A stretch of DNA of 64,000 nt from Nocardioides gilvus. GTDB taxonomy: Bacteria; Actinomycetota; Actinomycetes; Propionibacteriales; Nocardioidaceae. Below the pieces are notes generated by a model. That model saw nothing but the letters and a program-made list of their open reading frames with translations. It searched no databases and was not told the DNA's origin. The stretch lies in the NCBI RefSeq assembly GCF_003194605.1, contig NZ_QHKY01000002.1, forward strand, positions 434,001 through 498,000, read 5' to 3'. Position numbers and translations under genes: made by a program. This document shows positions 24,238 through 32,135 of the stretch, piece by piece (the first letter of the stretch is position 1; the number at the start of each line of letters is the position of its first letter).

Positions 24238-25218
24238 TCACGCCCCACTCAGGGCGCGGACCACCGCGGACGTGCTCGGGCGACCCAGCTGCCCGGCCAT
24301 GAAGGTGCTGGTCGCCACCACTGCGTCGAGGTCGACGCCGGTCTCGATGCCGAGTCCTTGCAGCATCCACAGCAGGTCCTCGGTGGCGAGGTTGCCGGTG
24401 GCCGACTTCGCGTACGGGCAGCCGCCGAGGCCTCCGGCGCTGGCGTCGAAGGTGGTGATCCCCACCTGCAACGCGGCGTGGGTGTTGGCCAGCGCCTGAC
24501 CGTACGTGTCGTGGAAGTGCATCGCGATCCGTTCGGGGCCGACGCCGGCCGCGCCGAACGCCGCGACCATCGCCTGCACGTGGCCTGCGGTGGCGACGCC
24601 GATCGTGTCGCCGAGGCTGAGCTGGCCCGCCCCCATCTCGAGGAGGCGTACGCCGGCGCGGACCACCGCGTCGATCTCCACGGCGCCCTCCCACGGGTCG
24701 CCGAAGCACATCGAGAGATAGCCGCGTACGTCCATCCCGGCGTCACGGGCCCGGCGCACGGTCGGGGAGAACATCGCGAACTGCTCGTCGTAGGAGCGGT
24801 TCAGGTTCTTCTGCGCGAAGGTCTCGGTCGAGGAACCGAAGACCGCGACGTGCTCCAGGCCGAGCTCGAGGGCGCGGTCCAGACCCTTCTCGTTGGGCAC
24901 CAGGACTGGCATCCGGCGGGCCGCGTCGCCGAGTCGGTCGACCAGCAGACCCATCAGCTCGGCGGCATCGGCCAGCTGGGGCACCCACCTGGGGTGGACG
25001 AAGCTGGTCGCCTCGATGATCGGGAGCCCGGCGTCGAGGAGCCGGGTGATCATCTCGGCCTTGACCTCGACCGGGACGACCGCCTTCTCGTTCTGCAGGC
25101 CGTCGCGGGGACCGACCTCGTAGATCGTGACGGCCTCGGGCATCGGGACCGCGGTGATCGCCTGGGCCGGGACCGTCATCGGCAGGGCGACGCGCTGTTC
25201 GGTGTTCGCTGTGCTCAC
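24238..25218 (-). CDS. hmgL: Hydroxymethylglutaryl-CoA lyase
   Basis: A 326-aa TIM-barrel enzyme that splits HMG-CoA to acetyl-CoA and acetoacetate, the last step of leucine catabolism. Signature VGPRDGLQNE carries the catalytic Arg-Asp, HFHDTYGQA the metal-binding histidines, and GGLGGCPYAKSATGN the active-site cysteine loop. In Streptomyces the order is tetR-accD-accC-hmgL-acdH; here acdH is missing and a small plus-strand gene lies between accC and hmgL. Start ATG 25218. Confidence 0.93.
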   Translation of the reverse strand: MSTANTEQRVALPMTVPAQAITAVPMPEAVTIYEVGPRDGLQNEKAVVPVEVKAEMITRLLDAGLPIIEATSFVHPRWVPQLADAAELMGLLVDRLGDAARRMPVLVPNEKGLDRALELGLEHVAVFGSSTETFAQKNLNRSYDEQFAMFSPTVRRARDAGMDVRGYLSMCFGDPWEGAVEIDAVVRAGVRLLEMGAGQLSLGDTIGVATAGHVQAMVAAFGAAGVGPERIAMHFHDTYGQALANTHAALQVGITTFDASAGGLGGCPYAKSATGNLATEDLLWMLQGLGIETGVDLDAVVATSTFMAGQLGRPSTSAVVRALSGA

Positions 25219-25294
25219 GGGTTGGACGCTACCTCTCCTCGGGTGGACCGGAATTCGGTGGAACCGGACACACCGGTCTGACTACGTTGTGGGG

Positions 25295-25870
25295 ATGCCC
25301 CGCCCTGCCCTTCCCGCGCAGTTGACGCGGTTGCGGCGGATGTTCGCGACGCTCGACGCGGGCGACCCGTCCGTGCCTGACGGGATGGAGACGTACGTAT
25401 GGATCACCAACCCGGACGGCACGCCCGGCGCCCCGGACGACGACCTGGTCGCGCCGCTGGTCGAGGCGCTCCTGGGTGACGACGAGGGGATCGCCCTCTT
25501 CGCGCGCTCCCGCGGGGGCGCCTCCTCGGTGCGCGACCCGCGCGTGCCGACCCTGGTCACCGGCGCCGGCCCTGATCGACTCATGTGTGAGGTCGTGGTG
25601 GTGGACGCCGACGAGCTCGTCGACGCCGCTGCACGGGAGCGGGGCCCTCGCAGCGCAACCCCCGTCTGGCTCTGGGCGGCCGACCTCTCGTGGGTGCTGC
25701 ACTGGTGGCCACACGAGTCGTACGGCGCGCTGGCTGGTCCGGGCGAGGTGGTCGCCCGGGTCACGTCTGCCCTGCGCGCGGTGCCCGTACCGGACGGGCA
25801 CGACGAACCGTTGCTGGAGCCGATGGAAGCACAGCAGATCAGGCGTCCGCCGACTCCTGGATCGGGGTGA
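25295..25870 (+). CDS. Hypothetical protein
   Basis: A 191-aa soluble protein with no family I recognise. It has an N-terminal basic helix (QLTRLRRMFATLD), acidic loops, and a Trp-rich centre (PVWLWAADLSWVLHWWPHESYG). No signal peptide or membrane helix. ATG 25295 lies a few bases after TACGTT, suggesting a leaderless transcript. It is placed on the plus strand inside the minus-strand leucine-catabolism cluster, diverging from hmgL and overlapping the end of the biotin carboxylase gene by 32 bp. Confidence 0.65.
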   Translation: MPRPALPAQLTRLRRMFATLDAGDPSVPDGMETYVWITNPDGTPGAPDDDLVAPLVEALLGDDEGIALFARSRGGASSVRDPRVPTLVTGAGPDRLMCEVVVVDADELVDAAARERGPRSATPVWLWAADLSWVLHWWPHESYGALAGPGEVVARVTSALRAVPVPDGHDEPLLEPMEAQQIRRPPTPGSG

Positions 25871-27845
25871 CGGTGAAGAGCAGGGCCCCCAGCGGGACCA
25901 GGTCTCCGACGCTCGCGCCGACCTCGGTGACGGTGCCGGCGAAGGGTGCCTTGAGCGAGAGCTCCATCTTCATGGCCTCCATCATGCCCAGCGTCTCCTC
26001 AGCAGCAACCGTGTCACCGACCGCGACCTTGACCGCGAGAACTGTCCCGGGCATCGGTGCGGTCAGCGTCCCGTCGCCGACCGCGGCTGCGGTGTCGGCG
26101 AACGGGTCGGCGAAGTTGAAGACGTGACGCTGGCCTCGGTGCACGATCTCCACCTCGTGGCGGCGAGCGAAGCCGATGGCGTGCTCGTCGCGGTGGTGGA
26201 CCTTTGTCAGGCCCCGGAAACTCTGGCGCGCGGCGAGCTGGGTGGTCACGTCGCGCGGCACCTCGACCCACTCATCGAGGTGGACCCGGACCGGGGCGCG
26301 TTCGCCGCCGATCCGCCAGCCGTCACCGTGGAAGGGGCTGTCGCCAGCGTCGCGCAGCGTGAGAGCCGCGGCCAGGGTGCGCGCCGTCGCCCGGTCGGGC
26401 TCCGGCACCTGGTTGCGGTCGAGCCAGGCGGTGTCGATGCGGGCGTCGCGGAACTCGTCGGTCGCGGCGAGTGTGCGCAGGAAGCCCGTGTTGGTGGTGA
26501 GGCCGAGGATCGCGGTTCCGTCCAACGCGTCGAGGAGGGCGGCGCGCGCCGACTCCCGGTCGGGACCCCAGGTGATCACCTTGCCAAGCATCGGGTCGAA
26601 GTAGGTGGAGACCTCCTGGCCCGAGTGCAGGGCGTGGTCAATGCGGACGTGGGCCGCCGACGCGTCGATCCAGTGGCCCCACGCCACGTGGGTCGCGCGC
26701 CCGGCCTGCGGAAGGAAGCCACCGAACGAGTCCTCGGCGTAGACACGGGCCTCGATGGCGTGGCCCTCCAGCGTGACGTCGGTCTGGGCGAAGTCGAGCG
26801 GCTGGCCCGCCGCGACCGCGAGTTGCAGGGCGACGAGGTCCGTCCGCTCGCCACGAATCCGGACGACCTCCTCGGTGACCGGGTGCTCGACCTGGAGTCG
26901 GGTGTTCATCTCGAGGAAGTAGAACTCGCCGGTGGCGTTGTCGAGCAGGAACTCGACCGTGCCGGCGTTCGTGTAGCCGACGTTGGCGGCGAGCGCGACG
27001 GCCGAGGCGGTGATCGCCGCACGCTGATCAGCGCTGATGGTCGGCGCGGGGGCCTCCTCCAGCACCTTCTGGTGGCGTCGCTGAGTGGAGCAGTCGCGCT
27101 CGAAGAGGTGCCGCACGTTGCCGTGGCTGTCCCCCATTACCTGGACCTCGATGTGGCGACCGGACTCGACGTACTTCTCCACCAGCAAGGTGTCGTCGCC
27201 GAACGAGTTGAGCCCTTCTCGCGCCGCAGCCGCACGGCCCTCGGCGAAGCCGTCGGCGCTGCGTACGACCCGCATGCCCTTGCCGCCGCCGCCGGCCGCG
27301 GCCTTGACCAGCACCGGGTAGGCGAAGGTCGTCGGGTCGGCGTCGATGTCGTATGCCGGGATCACCGGCACGCCCGCGGCCACGGCGATCTCGCGAGCGG
27401 CGTCCTTGCGTCCCATCGCGTCCATCACGTCGGCCGACGGGCCGACCAGCGTGATGCCGGCAGCCTCGAGGGCGCGGGCGAAGACCGAACGCTCCGAGAG
27501 GAAGCCGTAGCCGGGGTGGACCGCATCTGCGCCGGCCTCGACGGCTGCGGCCACCACGGCGTCGACGTCCAGGTAGCCGGGCACCTCGACGGCGACGTCG
27601 GCCTCCCGTACGTGCGGGGCGTCGGCGTCGATCGCGGTGTGGATGGCGACCGTACGGATGCCGAGCGCCTCAGCGGTACGGAAGACGCGCAGGGCGATCT
27701 CGCCGCGGTTGGCGACGAGGAGGGTCTTGATCTCTCTCCCCCGCCCGGACGTCATCACCTCCGGTGGCTGGGGCGCGCGCTCGTGATGACGTCCCGCGGG
27801 GGTCGGGGTCACGGGGCCTTCAGGGGTCTGGCTCAGGTCACTCAT
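25839..27845 (-). CDS. Acyl-CoA carboxylase alpha subunit (biotin carboxylase + BCCP), probable methylcrotonyl-CoA carboxylase
   Basis: A 668-aa enzyme that carboxylates its own biotin using ATP and bicarbonate. Domains in order: biotin carboxylase N-terminal (KTLLVANRGEIALRVFRTAE), ATP-grasp with AAAGGGGKGMRVV, the C-terminal BC domain (LQVEHPVTEEV), a linker, and a biotinyl domain with EAMKME (biotinylated Lys about 626). Context with hmgL and the beta subunit points to 3-methylcrotonyl-CoA. The first 45 residues are extra: a 48-bp palindromic repeat lies in frame inside them. The likely start is ATG 27845, 4 bp after the beta-subunit stop; an ATG within the repeat (27757 area) is possible. 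Confidence 0.92.
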   Translation of the reverse strand: MSDLSQTPEGPVTPTPAGRHHERAPQPPEVMTSGRGREIKTLLVANRGEIALRVFRTAEALGIRTVAIHTAIDADAPHVREADVAVEVPGYLDVDAVVAAAVEAGADAVHPGYGFLSERSVFARALEAAGITLVGPSADVMDAMGRKDAAREIAVAAGVPVIPAYDIDADPTTFAYPVLVKAAAGGGGKGMRVVRSADGFAEGRAAAAREGLNSFGDDTLLVEKYVESGRHIEVQVMGDSHGNVRHLFERDCSTQRRHQKVLEEAPAPTISADQRAAITASAVALAANVGYTNAGTVEFLLDNATGEFYFLEMNTRLQVEHPVTEEVVRIRGERTDLVALQLAVAAGQPLDFAQTDVTLEGHAIEARVYAEDSFGGFLPQAGRATHVAWGHWIDASAAHVRIDHALHSGQEVSTYFDPMLGKVITWGPDRESARAALLDALDGTAILGLTTNTGFLRTLAATDEFRDARIDTAWLDRNQVPEPDRATARTLAAALTLRDAGDSPFHGDGWRIGGERAPVRVHLDEWVEVPRDVTTQLAARQSFRGLTKVHHRDEHAIGFARRHEVEIVHRGQRHVFNFADPFADTAAAVGDGTLTAPMPGTVLAVKVAVGDTVAAEETLGMMEAMKMELSLKAPFAGTVTEVGASVGDLVPLGALLFTVTPIQESADA
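27747..27794. repeat. 48-bp palindromic repeat, copy B (inside the carboxylase 5' coding region)
   Basis: Perfect 11-bp arms GGACGTCATCA / TGATGACGTCC around 26 bp. Read on the coding strand it is exactly 16 codons in frame, adding a hydrophilic stretch before the biotin-carboxylase domain. Confidence 0.85.
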
Positions 27846-27849
27846 CAGG

Positions 27850-29436
27850 TCACATCCGGAAGACGCCGTAGGCCGGCGCCGGGGTCGGGGCGTTGGCGGC
27901 GACCGCCAGGCCCATGCCGAGCACGCGACGGGTGTCGAGGGGATCGATGATCCCGTCGTCCCACAGGCGTGCGGTGGAGTAGTAGGGCGAGCCCTGGGTC
28001 TCGTACGTCTCGCGGATCGGAGCCTTGAAGGCCTCCTCCTCCTCGGCCGACCATTCCCCGCCGCGGCCCTCGATGCCGTCGCGCTTGACCGTCGACAGCA
28101 CGGACGCCGCCTGCTCGCCACCCATCACCGAGATGCGCGCGTTGGGCCACATCCACAGGAAGCGGGGGTCGTACGCGCGTCCGGCCATGCCGTAGTTGCC
28201 GGCGCCGAAGGAGCCACCGATGACGACGGTGAACTTCGGTACGACGCTGGTCGCCACCGCGGTGACGAGCTTGGCGCCGTCACGGGCGATGCCGCGGTTC
28301 TCGTACTCGCGCCCGACCATGAAGCCGGTGATGTTCTGCAGGAAGACGATCGGGATGCCGCGGGAGTTGCAGAGCTCGATGAAGTGGGCGCCCTTGAGCG
28401 ACGACTCGCTGAAGAGGATGCCGTTGTTGGCGACGATGCCGACCGGGTGGCCCCAGATGTGCGCGAAGCCCGTGACCAAGGTCTGGCCGTAGAGCTTCTT
28501 GAACTCGTGGAAGCGGCTGCCGTCGACGATGCGGCGGATCACCTCGCGCACGTCGTAGGGCTGGCGGGTGTCGCTGGGCACGACGTCGTACAGGCCGAGC
28601 GGGTCCTCGAGCGGCTCCTCGGGCTCGCGCAGGTCGTAGGAGGGACGGCCGGCGCCTGCCTCGAAGCCGGAGATCGGCGGGAGGGTGTCGACGATGCTGC
28701 GCACGATCTGCAAGGCGTGGTCGTCGTCCTCGGCGAGGTGGTCGACGACCCCGGACGTGCGAGCGTGCACGTCGCCGCCGCCGAGGTCCTCGGCCGTGAC
28801 GACCTCACCCGTCGCGGCCTTCACCAGCGGCGGACCGCCGAGGAAGATCGTGCCCTGGTTGCGCACGATGACGGTCTCGTCGCTCATCGCGGGAACGTAC
28901 GCCCCACCCGCGGTGCACGAGCCCATCACCGCGGAGATCTGGGCGAGGCCGCGGGCACTCAGGTTGGCCTGGTTGTAGAAGATCCGGCCGAAGTGCTCGC
29001 GGTCGGGGAAGACCTCGTCCTGCATCGGCAGGAAGGCGCCGCCGGAGTCGACGAGGTAGACGCACGGCAAGTTGTTCTCCGCGGCGATGGTCTGCGCGCG
29101 CAGGTGCTTCTTGACCGTGATCGGGTAGTAGGTGCCGCCCTTCACGGTCGCGTCGTTGGCGACCACCATGACGTCGCGGCCGCTGACCCGCCCGATGCCG
29201 GCGACCACGGAGGCGCTCGGCACGGCGTTGTCGTCGCCGTCCTTGCCGTACATCCCCCAGGCGGCCATCGGCGCCACCTCGAGGAAGGGGCTGCCGGGGT
29301 CGAGCAGGCGGTCGACGCGGTCGCGGACCAGCAACTTGCCGCGGCCGGTGTGCTTGGCGCGGGCGCTCTCGGAGCCACCCTGACGGACGAGGGCGAGCCG
29401 CTCGCGCAGTTCGGCGGTGAGGTCGTGGAGACTCAT
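27850..29436 (-). CDS. Acyl-CoA carboxylase beta subunit (carboxyltransferase), probable methylcrotonyl-CoA carboxylase
   Basis: A 528-aa carboxyltransferase that moves CO2 from biotin to the acyl-CoA. Both crotonase-fold halves are visible: the N-terminal half with [11 protein letters not shown] and [16 protein letters not shown], and the C-terminal half with [15 protein letters not shown] and [11 protein letters not shown], the latter pair being characteristic of methylcrotonyl-CoA carboxylase beta chains. It heads the operon with the alpha subunit 4 bp downstream. ATG 29436 has no Shine-Dalgarno; a TAACCT box 6 bp upstream, inside a palindrome, suggests a leaderless mRNA under TetR control. 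Confidence 0.94.
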   Translation of the reverse strand: MSLHDLTAELRERLALVRQGGSESARAKHTGRGKLLVRDRVDRLLDPGSPFLEVAPMAAWGMYGKDGDDNAVPSASVVAGIGRVSGRDVMVVANDATVKGGTYYPITVKKHLRAQTIAAENNLPCVYLVDSGGAFLPMQDEVFPDREHFGRIFYNQANLSARGLAQISAVMGSCTAGGAYVPAMSDETVIVRNQGTIFLGGPPLVKAATGEVVTAEDLGGGDVHARTSGVVDHLAEDDDHALQIVRSIVDTLPPISGFEAGAGRPSYDLREPEEPLEDPLGLYDVVPSDTRQPYDVREVIRRIVDGSRFHEFKKLYGQTLVTGFAHIWGHPVGIVANNGILFSESSLKGAHFIELCNSRGIPIVFLQNITGFMVGREYENRGIARDGAKLVTAVATSVVPKFTVVIGGSFGAGNYGMAGRAYDPRFLWMWPNARISVMGGEQAASVLSTVKRDGIEGRGGEWSAEEEEAFKAPIRETYETQGSPYYSTARLWDDGIIDPLDTRRVLGMGLAVAANAPTPAPAYGVFRM

Positions 29437-29442
29437 GCGTTT

Positions 29443-29462
29443 AGGTTAACGCTCATTAACCT
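29443..29462. promoter_or_regulatory. TetR-type operator candidate over the carboxylase promoter
   Basis: AGGTTAA-N6-TTAACCT has perfect 7-bp arms. On the minus strand it contains TAACCT, a -10-like box placed so that transcription would start at or next to the ATG. Binding by the divergent TetR regulator would block the promoter directly. Confidence 0.6.
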
Positions 29463-29491
29463 GATCCGTCCAGCGGTCTCCCACACTCGTG

Positions 29492-29539
29492 GGACGTCAT
29501 CATCTCCGATCATCGGGGCGACCGCTCGTGATGACGTCC
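29492..29539. repeat. 48-bp palindromic repeat, copy C
   Basis: Perfect 11-bp arms around 26 bp, same orientation as copies B and D. It lies in the divergent spacer between the carboxylase and TetR genes, 16 bp from copy D. Confidence 0.85.
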
Positions 29540-29555
29540 CGGGGGCTCCGCGCCA

Positions 29556-29603
29556 GGACGTCATCACCTCCGGGCGTCCTGACCACCCCTCGTGATGACG
29601 TCC
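29556..29603. repeat. 48-bp palindromic repeat, copy D
   Basis: Perfect 11-bp arms around 26 bp. The centre has diverged most and has lost the inner GGTCGC stem. It ends 31 bp before the TetR start. Confidence 0.85.
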
Positions 29604-29634
29604 GGCGCAGGTGAACAACCGCTAACGTGGACGG

Positions 29635-30234
29635 GTGCCCGAGTCCACCGCCGAGTCCACCACCGCCACGCCGCAGGCCAGGCCCGTGACGAGTCGACGC
29701 CAACAACTGCTCGACATCGCCGCCGACCTCTTCGCCCGGCGCGGCTTCCACGGCGTCTCCGTCACCGACCTCGGCGCAGCGGCCGGCATCTCCGGTCCGG
29801 CGCTCTACAAGCACTTCACCTCCAAGGACGCGATCCTCGCCGAGATGCTGATCTCGATCTCCGAGGAGCTGCTCTCGGTCGGACGGGCACGCGCGGCCTC
29901 GGCCACCGACGTACGCGGGTCGCTCGCCGCCCTGGTCGACTGGCACGTCGACTTCGCGCTCTCCCACAAGCCGCTGATCATCGTGCAGGACCGTGACTGG
30001 AGCTCGTTGCCGGACGAGGCCCGCGAACGGGTCCGCGGACTCCAACGCGACTACGTCGACCTCTGGGCGACGACACTCCAGGGACTGCACCCCGAGGTCA
30101 GCCTCGACACCGCGCGCGCCTGCGTGCACGCCACCTTCGGGCTGATCAACTCCACCCCACGCAGCAGTCGGGTGCCGGTCGAGGAGATGCGAGCGCTGCT
30201 CACCGAGATGGCGTTGCGGGCGCTCGACGCCTGA
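29635..30234 (+). CDS. TetR-family regulator of leucine/isovalerate catabolism (by context)
   Basis: A 199-aa repressor. The N-terminal helix-turn-helix is complete (RRQQLLDIAADLFARRGFHGVSVTDL, then GISGPALYKHFTSKDAIL) after a 17-residue Thr/Ala-rich lead. The C-terminal helical domain should bind an acyl-CoA or related effector. It is divergent from the carboxylase genes, as in the Streptomyces cluster, with a palindrome in between. GTG 29635 follows TAACGT at leaderless spacing. Confidence 0.88.
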   Translation: MPESTAESTTATPQARPVTSRRQQLLDIAADLFARRGFHGVSVTDLGAAAGISGPALYKHFTSKDAILAEMLISISEELLSVGRARAASATDVRGSLAALVDWHVDFALSHKPLIIVQDRDWSSLPDEARERVRGLQRDYVDLWATTLQGLHPEVSLDTARACVHATFGLINSTPRSSRVPVEEMRALLTEMALRALDA

Positions 30235-30266
30235 GGCCAGACGCCCGAGGCCCTGGCGCCCGAGTC

Positions 30267-31367
30267 TCAGACGTCCAGGACCAGCTTGTCCGACTTCGCG
30301 CGCGAGACGCAGACGTACATCTCCGTGTTGGTCGCTCGCTCGGCCTCGGTGAGCAGCCCGTCGTCGCGGTGGTCGACCTCGCCCGCGAGGACCTTGGTCC
30401 AGCAGGAGCCGCAGTGACCCTCCTCGCAGGAGTAGTCGAAGCCGGGGACGTGCTTGATCACGGCGTCGAGGGTGCGCTCGTCGGCGCCGACCGTCATGGT
30501 GACGCCCGTACGCCGCAGCTCCAACTCGAAGGGCTGGTCGCCCTTGGCGGCCTCGGCGCGGGCCGCGGCGTTCTCCTCGGAGGCGGTGAAGCGCTCGAAG
30601 TAGAGCTTGGAGTCGGGGGCGTACTTCTCGACGCACTGCTCGACCGCGGCGATCAGTGGCGAAGGGCCACAGCAGTAGACGGCCGTGTCGGCGTCGATCG
30701 CCTCGAGCGCGGTCCTGAGGTCGAGCAGGCCGTCGGTGTCCTGCGGGGCGATCTTGATCCGGTCGCCGCCGATCTCGACGAGTTCGTCGACGAAGGCCAT
30801 CGAGGCGCGGGTGCGGCCGCCGTAGAGCAGGGTCCACTCGGCGCCCTCGGGCACGCCCGCGACCATCGCGCGGATCGGCGTGACGCCGATGCCGCCGGCG
30901 ATGAAGAGGTACTTCGCGCTGGGGTGCAGCTCGAAGTGGTTGCGCGGTTGGGTGGCCGTGATCAGTTTGCCGACCAGTCGGGCGTCGTCGTGGAGCTCCT
31001 TGGAACCGCCGCGGCCGGCCTCTTCGCGGAGCACCGAGACGCGGTACTCCATGCGGTTGGCCGGGTCCCCGCAGAGCGAGTACTGCCGGATCAGCCCGGC
31101 GGGCGTGTGGATCTCGAGGTGTGCCCCCGGCGCCCACTCGGGCAGCTCCTCACCGTGGGGGTCGACGAAGGTGATCGCGATGACGCCCTCCGCGACCGGG
31201 GTGACGGCCTTGACCTCGAGGTCGAGCTTGGGCTCGACAGGTGCCGCTGCGGTGGCGGCCTTCTCGGCGGCGAACTTGCGAGCGGCGTCAGCCGTGGGGT
31301 CGTACGCCTTGGCGGCGGGGACGTCGAGCCAGGAGGACTTCGCGCGCTTCTTGAACGGGAACACCAT
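30267..31367 (-). CDS. Class IA oxygenase reductase (FAD, NAD, C-terminal 2Fe-2S)
   Basis: A 366-aa electron-transfer flavoprotein of the phthalate dioxygenase reductase/VanB type. After a 45-residue basic lead come the FAD domain (RQYSLCGDP), the NAD domain (FIAGGIGVTPI, then YCCGPSPL) and a C-terminal plant-type ferredoxin with CEEGHCGSC and a last ligand in YVCVSRA. It passes electrons from NADH to a terminal oxygenase or demethylase, but no such gene is adjacent. Start ATG 31367; a 12-bp palindrome lies just upstream. Confidence 0.9.
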   Translation of the reverse strand: MVFPFKKRAKSSWLDVPAAKAYDPTADAARKFAAEKAATAAAPVEPKLDLEVKAVTPVAEGVIAITFVDPHGEELPEWAPGAHLEIHTPAGLIRQYSLCGDPANRMEYRVSVLREEAGRGGSKELHDDARLVGKLITATQPRNHFELHPSAKYLFIAGGIGVTPIRAMVAGVPEGAEWTLLYGGRTRASMAFVDELVEIGGDRIKIAPQDTDGLLDLRTALEAIDADTAVYCCGPSPLIAAVEQCVEKYAPDSKLYFERFTASEENAAARAEAAKGDQPFELELRRTGVTMTVGADERTLDAVIKHVPGFDYSCEEGHCGSCWTKVLAGEVDHRDDGLLTEAERATNTEMYVCVSRAKSDKLVLDV

Positions 31368-31373
31368 GAGAAA

Positions 31374-31385
31374 AGGATATATCCT
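31374..31385. promoter_or_regulatory. Perfect palindrome upstream of the reductase
   Basis: AGGATATATCCT is a perfect 12-bp palindrome 7 bp before the ATG and overlaps a TAGGAT -10-like box. It is AT-rich against the local background and could be an operator. Confidence 0.45.
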
Positions 31386-31436
31386 ATCGAGCAGTACCGA
31401 GGGAGTCCTGCCACTGTAGCCAGCCGACCAGCGCGC

Positions 31437-32135
31437 TCAGGCTCTCCCCGGCGGCCCGTCACCGGTGGTGAAATCCCCCAACATCGCCGTCGCCTCCTCC
31501 GCGGCCTCGATCCCGGGGACCAGGTCGGCGTCCTCCTCGGCCATCTCCTCCTCGGCCATCTCCTCTGGGTCCCCGCTGACGAGGGGTTGCAGCTGCTCCA
31601 GCAACTCAGGTCGCGCCAGACCGCGCACGTGCACCAGCACCAGCGGCTCCGCCTCCATCAACCACGACACCTGGGTCAGCACCGCGATGGCGTGCCGGCA
31701 CGGTTGGGCCCACGCCTCGCACGCGCAGACCGCGTCGAACTCCCCGCCGTACGGAAGCAGCTCGACGCCCGCCTCCTCGGTCGCCTCGACGAACGCCTCC
31801 GGCAACGTCCCCGCCAGCAGCGCGCCGATCCACCCGGCCCCGGAGCCGACCACCTCGACCAGCGTCTGCGACGCGACCGGGTCCAGCAGCGGCAGCTCGA
31901 CCCGCAACCCGTAGGTCTCCTCGCCGTCGGTCACCGCGGCCACGACCAGGCCGGCCGTGACCGTGAGCTGACCGACCGCCCCGGCGCGCGCCAGGGCCAT
32001 GCCCCTCTTCAGGTCGCGATCCTCGTACGCCGACTCCTCGACCGCGGAGCGCCAACCGCGGGCCCACTCCGTACGCACCGTCCCCGAGCGCCGGGGCGCG
32101 ATGCGCGGATACGTGCGAGCGTGGTCGGCGCTCAC
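31437..32135 (-). CDS. SWIM zinc-finger protein partner of SNF2 helicase
   Basis: A 232-aa protein with a SWIM zinc finger: C-A-C then C-R-H in CACEAWAQPCRHA (about residues 137-149). SWIM domains bind DNA or proteins, and in bacteria a SWIM gene is typically next to a SNF2-type helicase, as here. The GTG start overlaps the helicase stop (GTGA), so they are translationally coupled. The acidic tail contains a repeated MAEEEMAEE. Role likely in chromosome or RNA-polymerase-associated remodelling; unproven. Confidence 0.88.
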   Translation of the reverse strand: MSADHARTYPRIAPRRSGTVRTEWARGWRSAVEESAYEDRDLKRGMALARAGAVGQLTVTAGLVVAAVTDGEETYGLRVELPLLDPVASQTLVEVVGSGAGWIGALLAGTLPEAFVEATEEAGVELLPYGGEFDAVCACEAWAQPCRHAIAVLTQVSWLMEAEPLVLVHVRGLARPELLEQLQPLVSGDPEEMAEEEMAEEDADLVPGIEAAEEATAMLGDFTTGDGPPGRA

